Assembly (NCBI GenBank): GCA_963575745.1
Contig: CAUYUJ010020607.1
Coordinates: 88,501-152,500, forward strand
Length of the DNA: 64,000 nucleotides
Source of the DNA: Prorocentrum cordatum
Lineage: Eukaryota > Sar > Dinophyceae > Prorocentrales > Prorocentraceae
Direction: 5' to 3'
Positions 22,236 through 33,239 of this stretch are shown here, piece after piece. Positions within the stretch are counted from its first letter, which is position 1, and the number at the start of each line of letters is the position of its first letter. Made by a program: the position numbers and the translations under genes. The notes beneath the pieces were generated by a model. That model saw only the letters and a list, made by a program, of their open reading frames with translations, ran no database searches and was not told the DNA's origin.

Positions 22236-23600
22236 GCTGAGGCAGGCTGATGCTGAGGCTGAGGCAGGCTGAGGCAGGCTGAGGCTGAGGCCGAAGCTGA
22301 AGGCAGACTGAGGCTGAGGCTGAAGCAGGCTGAGGCTGATGCAGGCTGAGGCTGAGGCAGGCTGAGGCTGAGGCTGAGGCTGATGCAGGCTGAGGCTGAG
22401 GCAGGCTGAGACTGAAGCCGAGGCTGAAGGCAGATTGAGGCTGAGGCTGAAGCAGGCCGAGGCTGAGGCTGAGGCTGAGGCAGGCTGAGGCTGAGGCTGA
22501 GGCAGGCTGATGCTGAGGCAGGCTGAGGCTGAGGCTGAGGCTGATGCAGGCTGAGGCTGAGGCAGGCTGAGGCTGAGGCCGAGGCTGAAGGCAGACTGAG
22601 GCTGAGGCTGAAGCAGGCTGAGGCTGAGGCTGAGGCAGGCTGAGGCTGAGGCTGAGGCTGAGGCAGGCTGAGGCTGAGGCAGGCTGAGGCTGAGGCTGAT
22701 GCAGGCTGAGGCAGAGGCAGGCTGAGACTGAAGCCGAGGCTGAAGGCAGATTGAGGCTGAGGCTGAGGCAGAGGCAGGCTGAGGCTGCGGCTGAGGCAGG
22801 CTGATGCTGAGGCAGGCTGAGGCTGAGGCTGAGGCTGATGCAGGCCGAGGCTGAGGCAGCCTGAGGCTGAGGCCGAGGCTGAAGGCAGACTGAGGCTGAG
22901 GCTGAAGCAGGCTGAGGCTGAGGCTGAGGCAGGCTGAGGCTGAGGCTGAGGCAGGCTGATGCTGAGCCAGGCTGAGGCTGAGGCTGAGGCTCATGCAGGC
23001 TGAGGCTGAGGCCGAGGCCGAGGCCGAGGCTGAAGGCAGACTGAGCTGAGGCTGAAGCAGGCTGAGGCTGAGGCTGAGGCAGGCTGAGGCTGAGGCTGAG
23101 GCAGGCTGAGGCTGAGGCTGAGGCTGATGCAGGCTGAGGCTGAGGCAGGCTGAGGCTGAGGCCGAGGCTGAAGGCAGACTGAGGCTGAGGCTGAAGCAGG
23201 CTGAGGCTGAGGCTGAGGCTGAGGCTGAGCTGAGGCAGGCTGAGGCTGAGGCTGAGGCTGATGCAGGCTGAGGCTGAGGCAGGCTGAGGCTGAGGCCGAG
23301 GCTGAAGGCAGACTGAGGCTGAGGCTGAAGCAGGCTGAGGCTGAGGCTGGCTGAGGCTGAGGCTGAGGCTGAGGCTGAGGCTGAGGCTGAGGCTGAGGCT
23401 GAGGCTGAGGCTGAGGCTGAGGCTGAGGCTGAGGCAGGCTGAGGCTGAGGCTGAGGCTGAGGCAGGCTGAGGCTGAGGCTGAGGCCGAGGCTGCAGGCAG
23501 ACTCAGGCTGATGCAGGAGCAGGCTGAGGCTGAGGCAGGCTGAAGCTGAGGCTGAGGCTGATGCTGAGGCAGGCTGAGGCTGAGGCTGAGGCTAATGCAG
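22233..23600 (+). repeat. GAGGCT hexamer array with higher-order variants
   Basis: Nearly 1.4 kb of (GAGGCT)n with GAGGCAGGCT, GATGCAGGCT and GAAGGCAGACT variants. The variants recur in a loose higher-order unit of roughly 150-300 bp (each with a GAGGCTGAAGGCAGACTGAG step). The minus strand reads as Ser-Leu / Gln-Pro-rich frames with no gene meaning. Confidence 0.95.
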
Positions 23601-24140
23601 GCCTCTGCGACTGTCATCGCGAATGCGACTACGACTGCGAAAACAGCAGAACTCTACAACTGGATTCTCATCTGAATCTTAAGGGGGATGCTTCCAGATA
23701 TGCTCCTACACATCGCTGTTAGGTTGCTTTGCCGGGATAATCATTGGTCGCCCGCCGCCCAAGACATCCCTTCGGCCTCCGAGGGTCTTGCGTCCTCACC
23801 GCCCATCTTGATACACGCTTTGGTTGTTTTTCGGACGTCTAATGAGTCCTGGTCACGACCCCAGGGGATGGTGTAGGAAGGGTAAACTCCTCCCTGATTG
23901 AAGAACATGGAGCCTGAAACAAATACTCTTCGAGGGCTGGTGGGGTTGCGTCCGAGAGCGGGCGGAAAAAGGTATTCCGACATGACTTCGCCTCCTGCTC
24001 CTGCCGCTGGCCCCCTCTCTACCAGTGTGGGAAATGTCAGAGTCGCGTCGGTGCGTCTCGGCGCTGCCTTGGCGGATCTGGGAACATCATGCGGGGGTGG
24101 ATAGGAATCATCAACGCATGGTGAGACGCTTGGGTTATCC
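23600..24140. other. Unique spacer, nothing recognised
   Basis: Non-repetitive sequence with small open frames only. Confidence 0.4.
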
Positions 24141-24189
24141 GAGTGGCCTTCGGCCCATCTTGCAACAGTGCCTGAGTTGAGGCCTCTTG

Positions 24190-24745
24190 TCTATGTGTTG
24201 GGGTGTCGTGGGAAGCCCCAAGACGGCCTCTTCGAGGCGGTTTGGGCGCCTCTTGGGGGCCTTCTGGGGCCTCGTGGGGTGTCTTTTGGGCCTCTTGGAG
24301 GCCTCTTGGGCGCGTCTCGGGCGCCTCTTTGGGCTTGTCGGCGGCCTCTTGGGGCCTCCTGGGGGCTTCTCGGGGCACAGATGTCGAATGTTCGGTTCGT
24401 GGTCTCCTACCTGGGCCCCTCTTGGGGCTGTCTTGGGGCCCTCTTGGGCCGTCTTGAGCGCCGCTTGGGCCATCTTGGAGCCCTGTTGGGCCGTCTTGGG
24501 GCCCTCTTGGAGGCGCCTTGGGCTGTCTTGGGGCGGAATTGAAGGCTTCCTGAGCCGTCTTGGAGCGTCGGAAAACCGAACATGCGAGAAGGCCAACATC
24601 TTTCAAACACGTTCGTAAAATCTGCGCTTGTGGCCTTGGTGCTCTCTCGGGAGGCCTCCTGGAGAGCTCTTGGGGCCTCTTTGGGCCCCCTTGGGCCGTC
24701 TTGGAACCATCTTCGGGCGCCTTGGAGCACTCTTGGCCTCGGCAA
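24190..24745 (+). repeat. Dispersed CTTGGGG-type repeat block 10
   Basis: Forward units GGGGGCCTTCTGGGGCC, GCCGTCTTGGGGCCC. It includes the island CATGCGAGAAGGCCAACATC near 24580. Confidence 0.8.
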
Positions 24746-24749
24746 TGCG

Positions 24750-24965
24750 AACATGGCGTCATTTGCAAAAGGTTTTCATGGCTTCGGGGACGTGAGTATG
24801 GTGTACCTTAGAAGGGCTTGTTTCCGCGGGCATACTTTGGCCTCGCGGATGCAACAATTGTGTAGTGTACGAGGGTTCGCGGCCTCGGGGACGCGAATCT
24901 GGTGGAATTTACAAGGGATTATGGCCTTGGGGCCGCGAATCTTATGGATTTTTTTGTCCCGCGCC
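24750..24965 (+). repeat. Degenerate GCCTCGGGGACGCGAA units
   Basis: About four loosely spaced copies of a GGC(C/T)T(C/T)GGGG..GCGAAT core, followed by ATGGTG or CTGGTGGA. A related pair lies at about 35430-35515 next to another CTTGGGG block. The following 24970-25420 has no recognised feature. Confidence 0.45.
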
Positions 24966-25423
24966 CCCCCTATGATTCCAGAGAGCGCGATCCTGGCGTG
25001 GTAAATTTGATCCTTTTCTGGGCTCCCCCCAATCGCGCGGACTTCAACGATTCACAGTAGGAAGCAGAACGCAGGGCTGTAACATTGGAGACTTGGAACT
25101 GCAACTGGTGCAAGGAGCAGCACACTTCGGCCTGCAGCCTGATGGCCCCACAAAGTGGGCTGGCGGATTCTAGACGCTTCGCGTAACCCCACTAGGGCTG
25201 TCTGAGTGGGCCGGCCGGCCGCGCCTGTCTTAGCTAATTCGCCTAGTTCGTGTCCCGGACTTTGCTTTCGCCGCCTGACCGTCGTCTCGTGGCCGCGACC
25301 AAAAAGTAACCCCACTAGCCTGTCCAGAGACGGTGCCCAGGCGAGTTGCCCTGATCAGGGATGTGGAAGAGCATGCAATGAAACAGCGGGCTGGGGACGT
25401 CGTCGTACCACAAGAGGGGGGCG

Positions 25424-25635
25424 ATGGAGGAGGAATCGGAGGAGGACGAGCGGGTGGGGGAGGGGGAGGCGGAGGAACATGCGGAGGAAAAGGAGGAGGA
25501 GGAGGAGGAGGAGGAGGAGGAGGAGGAGGAGGAGGAGGAGGAGGCCGAGGAGGAGGAGGAGGAGGAGGAGGAGGAGGACGAGGAGGAGGAGGAGGAGGAC
25601 GAGGAGAGGAGCAGGAGGAGGAGGAGAAGGGCGAG
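25424..25635 (+). repeat. (GGA)n microsatellite
   Basis: GGAGGAGGA with CGA, GCA and GTG interruptions. A short CTTGGGG block follows at 25645-25750. Confidence 0.95.
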
Positions 25636-25799
25636 CAGAATGGCCAGAGGCCTCTTGGATGCCTTTCGGGGTCTCTTCGGATGTGTCTTGAAAGCTTATG
25701 TGAGTCCTCTGGAGCGTCTTGGGGGCCTCCTGGCGGTCTTGGTGACCTCTGAGAGACAGCGTGCCAGTGAATGGCCCTGAAGACACAAACGGGTGTGTT

Positions 25800-26020
25800 C
25801 TCGCAGAACCTCCCCCCCCTGCCCCTTCAGAGGGGGGATGAGATTTTCGACCCCCCCATCCCTTCCCCCCTTAATGGGGGGGGTTCCCCCCCCCTTGAGG
25901 GGGGAGGTCCGGGCCCCCCCCCCTCCCCCCCTTGGCGCTGGAAAGGGGAGGGGGTCGAAACCTCCTCCCCCCCTCCCCCCCTTTGCGCCGAACAAGGGGC
26001 TGGGGAGGGGGCCTCTCCGG
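25800..26020. repeat. C-run / G-run rich block (left border of heptamer array)
   Basis: Alternating long C and G runs, for example TTAATGGGGGGGGTTCCCCC and CCCTTGAGGGGGGAGG, which can pair with each other and could form quadruplex or i-motif structures. A similar block lies on the other side of the heptamer array at 27590-27830. Confidence 0.7.
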
Positions 26021-26029
26021 TAGTGAGTA

Positions 26030-27500
26030 GAGAGTAGAGTGTTTTGAGTAGCGATTGGTGAGTAGTGTAGTGCGCAGTGAGTCGTGAGTGGTGAGTAGTG
26101 AGTAGTGGGTAATGGGTAGTGACAGTAGTGATTAGCGCGTAGAGATTAGTGAGTAGTGAGTAGTGGGTAGTGAGTAGTGGGAAGGAAACAGTGAATAAGG
26201 AATTGTGAGTAGTGAGTAGTGACGAGTGAGTAGTGTGTAGTGCGTAGTGCATAGTGAGTAGTCCGCAGGGAGTAGGGGTGAAGGAGTAGACAGTAGCGAC
26301 TAGCGAGGAGTGAGTAGTGAGTAGTGAGTAGTCAGTAGTGCGCAGTGAGTAGAGAGTAGTGAGTGGTGAGTAGCGAGTAGCGAGTAGCGAGTAGGGAGGA
26401 GCGAGTAGGGAGTAGCGAGTAGCGAGCAGTGGGTAGTGAGTAGCAAGTAGGGGTTGTGAGTAGTGAGTAGTGAGGAGGGAGTAGTCAGGAGTGTGTAGTG
26501 AGTAGTGAGTAGTGAGTAGTGCGTAGCGAGTAGGGCGTAGCGAATAGTGAGTACAGAGTAGTGAGTAGTGAATTGTGGGTAGTGAGTAGGGAGTAGTGAG
26601 TAGTGAGTAGTGCGTAGTGCGAAGCGAGGAGTCGGTATTGGCTAGTGGGTAGTGAGTAGGGAGTAGCGAGTATAAATTAGTGTAGTGAGTAGTGAGTCGT
26701 GAGTAGTGAGTAGTGAGTAGCGCCTTGCGACTAGTGACTAGGGAGTAGGGAGTAGGCAGTAGTGAGTGGTGGGTAGCGAGTGTTGCGTATTCGGTAGTGA
26801 ATAAGTCGTATTGGGTGGCGAGTAGCGGATAGTGAGTAGTGAGTTGTTGGCTGTGCGTGGTGAGTCGTGAATGGTGAGTTCTCAGTAGTAAATAGTGGAT
26901 AGTGCAGTGAGTAGTGCTTAGTGAGTAGTGAGTAGTGGGCGGTGAGCAGTGTTCATTGACTAGAGTGAATATTGAGTACTGGGTGGTGAGTAGTGAGTAG
27001 TGAGTCGGGAGTAGTGATTGATTCGGCAGTAGAAAGTAGTGAGTAGTGGGTAGTGGGTAGTGAATAGTGCGTATTGGGTAGCGAGTAGGGCGTAGGGAGT
27101 GGCGAGTAGTGAGCAGTGAGTAGTGAGTACTGTGTAGGGAGTAGGGAGTGGCGAGTAGCGAGTAGTGGATAGTGAATAGTGAGTTGTGGGCACTGAGTAG
27201 TGAGTAGTGAAGTGTGAGTAGTGAGTGGTGGATAGTGGTTAGTGGGTAGTGGGTAGTGGTTTATGATTAGTGAATAGTTGGTAGTGATTTGTGTTTTAGT
27301 GCGTAGTCAGTATGGAGTAGTGGGTAGCGAGTAGTGCGTAGTTTGTAGTGAGTAGTGAGTAGGGAGTAGGGAGTAGGGAGTAGGGAGTAGTGCGTCGTGC
27401 GTAGTGAGTCGTGAGTAGTGAGTAGGGAGTAGTGAGAAGTGAGTAGTGAGTAGCGGGTAGTGAATTGTGGGTAATGAGTGCGTAATGAGTAGTGAGTACT
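26030..27500 (+). repeat. (TAGTGAG)n heptamer array
   Basis: About 1.5 kb of GTAGTGAGTAGTGAG with single-base variants (TAGCGAG, TAGGGAG, TAGTGGG, TAGTGCG). Low-complexity reading frames here are artefacts. Confidence 0.95.
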
Positions 27501-27505
27501 GTTTG

Positions 27506-27570
27506 GGGCTAGGGTCGGGGTTAGGGTTAGGGGTTAGGGTAAGGGTGAGGATTAGTGTTAGGGGTGGTTG
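27506..27570 (+). repeat. Telomere-like TTAGGG-type patch
   Basis: At the 3' edge of the heptamer array the sequence changes to imperfect GGGGTTAGGGTTAGGGGTTAG and GGGTAAGGGTGAGG. It resembles degenerate telomeric DNA but has no long perfect run. Confidence 0.5.
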
Positions 27571-27589
27571 GGGTCGGGTTCCGGAGACC

Positions 27590-27830
27590 CGGGGCGCCGT
27601 GGCGAAAGGGGGGGGGTCCAATTTGGCGGCCAAAGGGGGGGAGTGGGTGTGGGGTTCGGACCCCCCCCCCTTTTTGAAAGGGGGGGAGGGGGGGTCCCCG
27701 ACGACGGACCTGGAAAGGGGGGTTGGGGGTTCCCGACGACGGATCGGGAAAGGGGGGAGGGGGGGGTTCCCAACGACGGATCGGGGAAATGGGGGGGGGT
27801 CCCAAACCCTCTCCCCCTTGGGGCCATCCA
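27590..27830. repeat. G-run / C-run block (right border of heptamer array)
   Basis: Repeats of GGGAAAGGGGGGAGGGG and TTCCCGACGACGGATCGGG (three or four copies of the CGACGACGGA phrase). A short CTTGGGG-type block follows at 27840-27990. Confidence 0.7.
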
Positions 27831-28136
27831 GCGGCGCGCCCTCCCTCTAAGAGCGTCTTGGGTGCCCCTGGGAAGCATCCTGTAGCCACTTGGCGGTCTC
27901 TTGGGGGCCTCTTGGGGACCTCCTGGAGGCCTCTTGCGGCCTCCTGGGCGGCTCTCGGGGGCCCTCCTGGGGCACCCTGGCGTCGACGACGACTTCCCCG
28001 ACGACGGTGGTCCTCTCCTGGACGGCGGCGGCCCCGTCGACGACGCTGCCCCGGCCGGCGCAGCGGCGACCCTGGTCTGCGGGACTGGGAAACGGCGGCG
28101 CCAGGACGGCCAACGCGGCTCCTGCGGCGACCCTAC

Positions 28137-28306
28137 CTCCCCTTGCAAAAAGCAACTGGTGTTTTTCTACACACCTCCCCCCCAACCCCCCAATTTCAAT
28201 GTTCAATGCGGTGCCGATTTTTTCTCGACCTTGGCCGGTCGCGCGATCAGCATTGAAATGGGGGGCCGGGGGGCTCGCCAAACACCAGATGCTTTTCGCA
28301 CGGGGT
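28137..28306. repeat. Foldback element with imperfect inverted arms of about 55 bp
   Basis: The left arm (about 28138-28201) reads CCCCTTGCAAAAAGCAACTG, GTGTTT, then C runs and AATTTCAATG. The right arm (28251-28306) is its approximate reverse complement: CATTGAAATGGGGGGCC, then CAAACACCAGATGCTTTTCG. About 50 bp of unrelated loop separates them. No coding capacity. Likely a MITE-like or snap-back element. Confidence 0.65.
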
Positions 28307-28540
28307 TGTTGTGTCGCCCCTCCACCGAAATGTCGACGGCACGTCCCCCCTCCACCCTCCGGGTCCCTCCCTGGTGGTGGTGTCGTCGGAGGTTGCTTCC
28401 CACTAGTTGACGTCGGCGGGCCGCGCGGCCCGCGCGGGCCGGCGCCGGCGCCGCAGGCGGCGGCGCGCCCCAGGTCGTTTCGCGTGTTTTCTCCTTGCTG
28501 GGAGCTAGGACACAGGCATCCTGCTGCTGCTCACCATATG

Positions 28541-28670
28541 GCCATCTTGGGGCGATCTTGGAGGAGATCGATCAAAGAAGGGATGGTCCCATATCCCCCC
28601 CTCCCCGGATGCCGACATGGGGCTAACGTGGGTAGCATCATTGATTTTTGCCTTCTCGCCGAGGCCTTCT
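28541..28670 (+). repeat. Junction module of the dispersed repeat family, copy 2
   Basis: Contains GGCGATCTTGGAGGAGATCG, ATCAAAGAAGGG, a C run, and about 80 bp later GATTTTTGCCTTCTCGCCGA. The same two landmarks occur in the same order and at similar spacing at 42070-42200. Confidence 0.6.
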
Positions 28671-29990
28671 TGGGCGCTCCAATTGGTCGCGGGGCGCCCC
28701 GTCCAGGCCCAGGGGCAGGGGGAGGGGAGGAAGGGGAGTTGGAAGAGGATACATCCGGAACCACTCGCGCCCGGAGGGCTGGTCGTGTCTCATTCTCGCT
28801 GTCCCTGCGCATTCGCTCGTCCCCTGCGCTTCCCCGAGGCGGGTGGGGTGGCAGTATTACTTGTTCACCGTTTTTTTTAGTTTGTTCTTCCCCAATATCT
28901 CTCTCTCTCTCTCTTTCTCTCTTTTCTCCCCTCTCCCTTTCTATACCTCTTCTCTCTCCCCCTCTCTACATGTATATGTCTGCGCTTCGGTCGGTCTTTC
29001 CTGTGATGGCCAGGCAAAGATGGGGTGCGTCCGGGCCCCCCCGCGGGGCGATCAGGCGCAGCCGCACCTGCTGGCCCCGAGGCGGGGCGGCTCTGGCGAT
29101 GGAGGAGCGGATGCCGCGCCTTCCTTTTCTCGGAAACTGGAGCATATACATTACCTGTGGCGGGCGGTTTTTCAATCTCAGGACTTTAAAGTCGGGGACG
29201 ACGTCCGGGTGGTGTCGTGTACACTGTTTTCCCCGTTTTTTCCCCAGGGAAACAACACAAGATGTAGACACCAGGATCCCGTACACGCCAGGATCCGCGT
29301 TCTTGTGCGAATTTCGGCGCAGGGTCGGAAAAAGCGTCGGTGTATAGAGGTCGGTTCCCTGTTTTCTTCTCCGACCTCTCCCGCGCCTCTCGCTCCCCTT
29401 CCCTCCTCTCCGCGGGCGACTCGCTGCCCTGCCCCGCCCGGTGGCGTCCCCCGAGGCGTCGTCGGCCCTCGGCCCAGGAGGGGGTGCGCTGCGCACCCGC
29501 CCTGCGGGCGGAAGCGAGGAGCTGCACGCACCCCGCCGCGACGGAGCTGCCCGAGGGCAGTCCTCGCAGATGCTGCTCCCGTTGCCCCTGCCTCTGCCCC
29601 TCGCCCTCTGTTCCTGCCCTGCTTTCGCGCGCTCGGCCCCGACTGCACAGGACAGCTCGAGAGGACGCAGGACCCTTCCGAGGGCCACACCGCCACAGGA
29701 GCGTAGGGGAGGCACGCGTCGCGGGTTTACAGGACACAGAAGGGTACCCTTGAGCCGGCGGGGGTCGACCTACTAACCCGGGGCCGCCTGCATGCGGGCT
29801 TGTCAGGCCACGCGGGCCCGATAGGAGAGCATCGGGTAGCATTGTTTGCGCGGGGCGGCTTCTCCCCTCCGACTTCTCTTTGCCGATCGTTGCCGTCTTC
29901 GTCCTCGCTTGCCTCCTCCCCTCCACCTCCTCCTTCCCCCCCCTGGTTTTCATCGTCCTCCTCGTGATGGCCGCAGGAGGCCACAGGAAG
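28670..29990. other. Unassigned GC-rich region
   Basis: Contains a CT-rich tract (28895-28970, CTCTCTCTCTCT) and many overlapping open frames on both strands, including one that runs through from 27890. None shows a recognisable domain. TTTTTTCCCCAG at 29236-29247 resembles a splice acceptor but no exon could be supported. Confidence 0.3.
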
Positions 29991-29999
29991 GTCTAGGAT

Positions 30000-30235
30000 C
30001 TAAAAGGTTTTGGGAAGCACCAGGAAATGGGAACAACCCGGTCCAGGAGGCCCCAGAAAGCTCAGGAAACAGAGGGGGGCCCCGCGGATGCATTGGAAGA
30101 TCCCAGGAAACCGCAGATTTCCCCAGGAGGCCCCAATCAATTCCAGAAAGCCCCAGGAAGGTCCAAGATGCCCCAGGAAGCCGAGGGAGACTCCACGACG
30201 CCGAAGGAGGTCCCTGGAAACCACTGGGTGCTATC
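30000..30235 (-). repeat. Dispersed repeat block 11 (CCAGGAGGCCCC variant)
   Basis: Units CAGGAGGCCCCAGAAAGCTC, CAGGAAACCGCAG in the reverse orientation. The same CAGGAGGCCCCAGG subtype forms the block at 60540-60800. Confidence 0.7.
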
Positions 30236-30246
30236 ACCCATGCTCA

Positions 30247-30350
30247 GGCTCAGTGGTAGAGATTCAAATCCAGTCACACTCAGTCATCCTCAGTCACTCG
30301 CACGCAATCGCTCACACTCAGACGCACCCACACGCATGACTTCAGCTCGC
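30247..30350 (+). repeat. Possible tRNA-derived SINE fragment
   Basis: GGCTCAGTGGTAGAG (30247-30261) matches a tRNA A-box-like stretch and is followed directly by GATTCAAATCC, a B-box-like stretch, but the spacing is far too short for a tRNA. A tail of CACTCAGTCATCCTCAGTCA-type repeats follows. Probably a collapsed SINE or a coincidence. Confidence 0.25.
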
Positions 30351-30718
30351 TCATGCTCAGGCGCTCGTCAAGGGAAATGTTACAAAGCGGTGCGCATTTT
30401 GGCATCTCCGCGTTGTGAGATTTTTCCAGAGGTCCTGAGACTTCTTCAACGGCTTTGCTGAGTGTTCATTACCATGGAATTCGTTACCATCCGCCCAGGC
30501 GCTCTCGCCTCGGCGCTGGCTACATGCTTCTTTGAAAGCGAGGCTCATTCTCGAGCGTTTCGGAAGTCCGCCCAAACCGGCCCCCAGAAAATGGGGAACG
30601 CGATTCGGGACGGCTCGCCATTCATTAGTAAATGGGTTATCTGGGTGCCTTGCCGCAACTGGTGCATTCCCCCCTCCGTCCCGTCCTGCTCAGTGCCCTC
30701 ATCTACCCTGTCGGCCTC

Positions 30719-30822
30719 CTCCCTCCTCCTCCTCCTCCTCCTCCTCCTCCTTCTCCTCCTCCTCCTTTTCCTCCTCCTCCTCCTCCTCCTCCTCCTCCTC
30801 CTCCTCCTCCTCCTCTCTCTTA
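30719..30822 (+). repeat. (CCT)n microsatellite
   Basis: Perfect or nearly perfect CTCCTCCTC run with two TTC interruptions. The 30360-30719 stretch before it holds no recognised gene. Confidence 0.95.
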
Positions 30823-30989
30823 CTCGCCTTCCTCATTCCTCATCCACACCTCCTCTCCCTCTGCTTCCTTGCAGCGTCCGTTGAAGTGTGTTCTCAGGAT
30901 CAGTGTCTTCGACGGCATCAGCAGTTCCAGGAGGGAGTGGGAGCACAAACGCACGAGGATGCAAAAGGAAGGAGGATGAGGATACAGAG

Positions 30990-31625
30990 GATGAGGGGGA
31001 GGGGGAGGGGGAGGGGGAGGAGGAGGAGGAGGAGGAGGAGGAAACGGAGGAGGGAGGAGGAGGAGGAGGAGGAGGGAGGAGGAGGAGGAGGAGGAGGAGG
31101 AGGAGGAGGAGGAGGAGGAGGAGGAGGGAGGAGGAGGACCAAGCGGAGGATCTTTGGGATAGGAGGAGAAGCAAGGATGAGGATGCGGAGGAGGCGAGAA
31201 GAGGAGGTTGATCACGAGGGGGGTGATGAGACGTATGAGGAAAAGTAGAGGGGTTGAGGGGATTAGGATGATGATGAAGAGGAGGAGTGGGAGGAGGAGG
31301 AGGAGGAGGAGGAGGAGGAGGAGGAGGAGGAGGAGGAGGAGGAGGAGGAGGAGGAGGAGGAGGAGGAGGAGGAGGACGAGGAGGAGGAGACGGAGGAGGA
31401 GGAGGAGGAGGAGGAGAGGAGGAGGAGGAGGAGGAGGAGAGGAGGAGGCGGAGGCGGAGGCGGAGGCGGAGGCGGAGGCGGAGGCGGAGGCGGAGGGGGA
31501 GGCGGAGGCGGAGGCGGAGGCGGAGGCGGAGGCGGAGGCGGAGGCGGAGACGGAGGCGCTGGAGGAGGAGGCGGAGGAGGAGGAGGCGGAGGAGGAGGAG
31601 GAGGAGGAGGCGGAGGAGGAACATG
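30990..31625 (+). repeat. (GGA)n / (GGC)n microsatellite complex
   Basis: GGA repeats at 30995-31140 and 31285-31440, then an unusually regular (GGAGGC)n stretch at 31445-31560, then GGA again. A short linker (31140-31285) separates the two GGA parts. The inverse CCT tract at 30719 could pair with it. Confidence 0.95.
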
Positions 31626-31629
31626 ATAA

Positions 31630-32110
31630 TGAGGCTGTGCGCAGAGGTTTGGGTGCGCACTGGTCAGTTCTACAATCGCATGACCGTACAGAAGACCCTC
31701 TACTGCTCGCGTCTTTCTTCGGACCCGGCCGCTTGTCTACCATCAGATGAGCAGACGAGCTCACTTGATATTGATGCTGGTCGATACTCTTGGCTGTTTG
31801 TGGTGGTTTTCGCTCCCCTGGTCCTCGCATTCTTCCTTTCCCCATTTTTTTTTTCTGTTCTGAACATCTGACTCGCGTCCCTCAATGCTGGCCCCGCAGT
31901 GGGCAATCAGTACAGCCTTGAATGATGTACGGTGGGTGCTCCTTCAATACGGCAGACGTCGGGAGAGGCATCTGATCCAGCAAATCCAGCTGCTGCGGCA
32001 AACCTCACCACCGTGCCAGCGCAGCATCGCAGCGTGAAGGAGGTTGATTTGAAAGCCTACGCTAGTTCAGCACGTGGTCTGAATTTGCGTGTATTGAAAA
32101 CCCGAGCTCG
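31630..32110. other. Unique spacer, nothing recognised
   Basis: Small open frames only. A CCACCGTGCC phrase near 32008 is shared with the 55-bp module family. Confidence 0.35.
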
Positions 32111-32119
32111 TTGCCTCGG

Positions 32120-32415
32120 TGCTGAGGCCGTCTTGCAGTCCTCTAGTTTTAGAGGGTTCTCGAGCAGTCTTCGGGCCCATCGGTGCTCTCTTGGGGCAGT
32201 TTTGGGCCGTCTTGGGGGCTTCTTGGGGCTCTGTGAAGCTTTCCCAAGGTGATCTGAAGTCGACGAGGCTTCTCATGGCTTTTCCCTCCGGCTTTCCATG
32301 GCTTTCGCCTCTTTGGGCCTTGCTGCAGGTCTCTTGGGGCGTCTGATGGAGGCCTCCTGAAGAGATCTTGTGGTCTTTGGGGGCTCGTTGAGCCGTCTTC
32401 GATCGGTGTTAGGGT
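32120..32415 (+). repeat. Dispersed CTTGGGG-type repeat block 12
   Basis: Forward units CTTGGGGCAGTTTTGGGCCG, CTTGGGGGCTTCTTGGGG. A few more units run to 32570. Confidence 0.7.
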
Positions 32416-32594
32416 GCGTTTAAGACCCACGGCAGTTCAGCGCGCTGTTGGAACTCGCGTGGGCCTCAAACTCGACTTCGTTCCCTCGGTCTTGGGGCCG
32501 TCCTGGACCGTTTTGGAGGGTCGTCAGACAGTCTTTGGGCTATCCGGGGGCCCTTCTTCCGTCTGGGGGACTTTCAAGGCTCCTGTAGCCTTCT

Positions 32595-33228
32595 CGACTC
32601 CCGGGTCCCCACCACCGTCCGCCACATCCCCCACCGCTGTCCCAGCATCACCGTCCCCACCACCACTGTCCCCACTTCTCCCACCACCGTCACCACTGTC
32701 CCCACCAGTGCCCCCACCACAGTCGCACTGTCCCCTGTGTCTCCACCACTGTCCCCACCACCACCTTCCCCACCACTGTCCCACTGTCCCCACCACTGTC
32801 CCAGTGTCCCCACTGTTCCCACCATTGTCCCCGCTGTCCCCACCAGTGCCACCACCAGTGTCTCACTGTCCCCACTGTCCCCACCATTGTCCCACCACTG
32901 TCACATTCTCCCCATTGTCCCCGCCGCTGTCCCACTGTGCTGTCCCACACTTCCACTGTCCCCACCACTGTCCCTCTGTCCCCACTGTCCCCACCATTCT
33001 CCCCACTGTACCACTGTCCCACCACCGTCCTCACCACCGCCTTTACCACTGTCCCCACCACTACCATCACTGTCCCACTGTCCCCACGGTCCCCACCGCT
33101 GTCCCCACCACCACCGTCCCCACTGTCCCACTGTCCCCACCATTGTCCCACTGTCCCCACACCACTGTTCCCACCACCACCGTCCTCACCACTGTCCCAG
33201 TGTCCCCACCAATGTCCCACTGTCCCGA
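32595..33228 (+). repeat. CCCCACCACTGTC minisatellite
   Basis: About 630 bp of CCCCACTGTCCCCACCACTG units, 9-18 bp long, encoding apparent Ser/Pro/His/Val-rich peptides in all frames. It resembles a mucin-type repeat but there is no start, signal peptide or non-repeat domain. Confidence 0.9.
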
Positions 33229-33239
33229 TGAGCGGGAAT

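Noticed and set aside
27890-29347. A 485-codon plus-strand open frame
   Set aside because: It runs through a CTTGGGG block, the foldback at 28.2 kb and a CT microsatellite, so it is not one protein.
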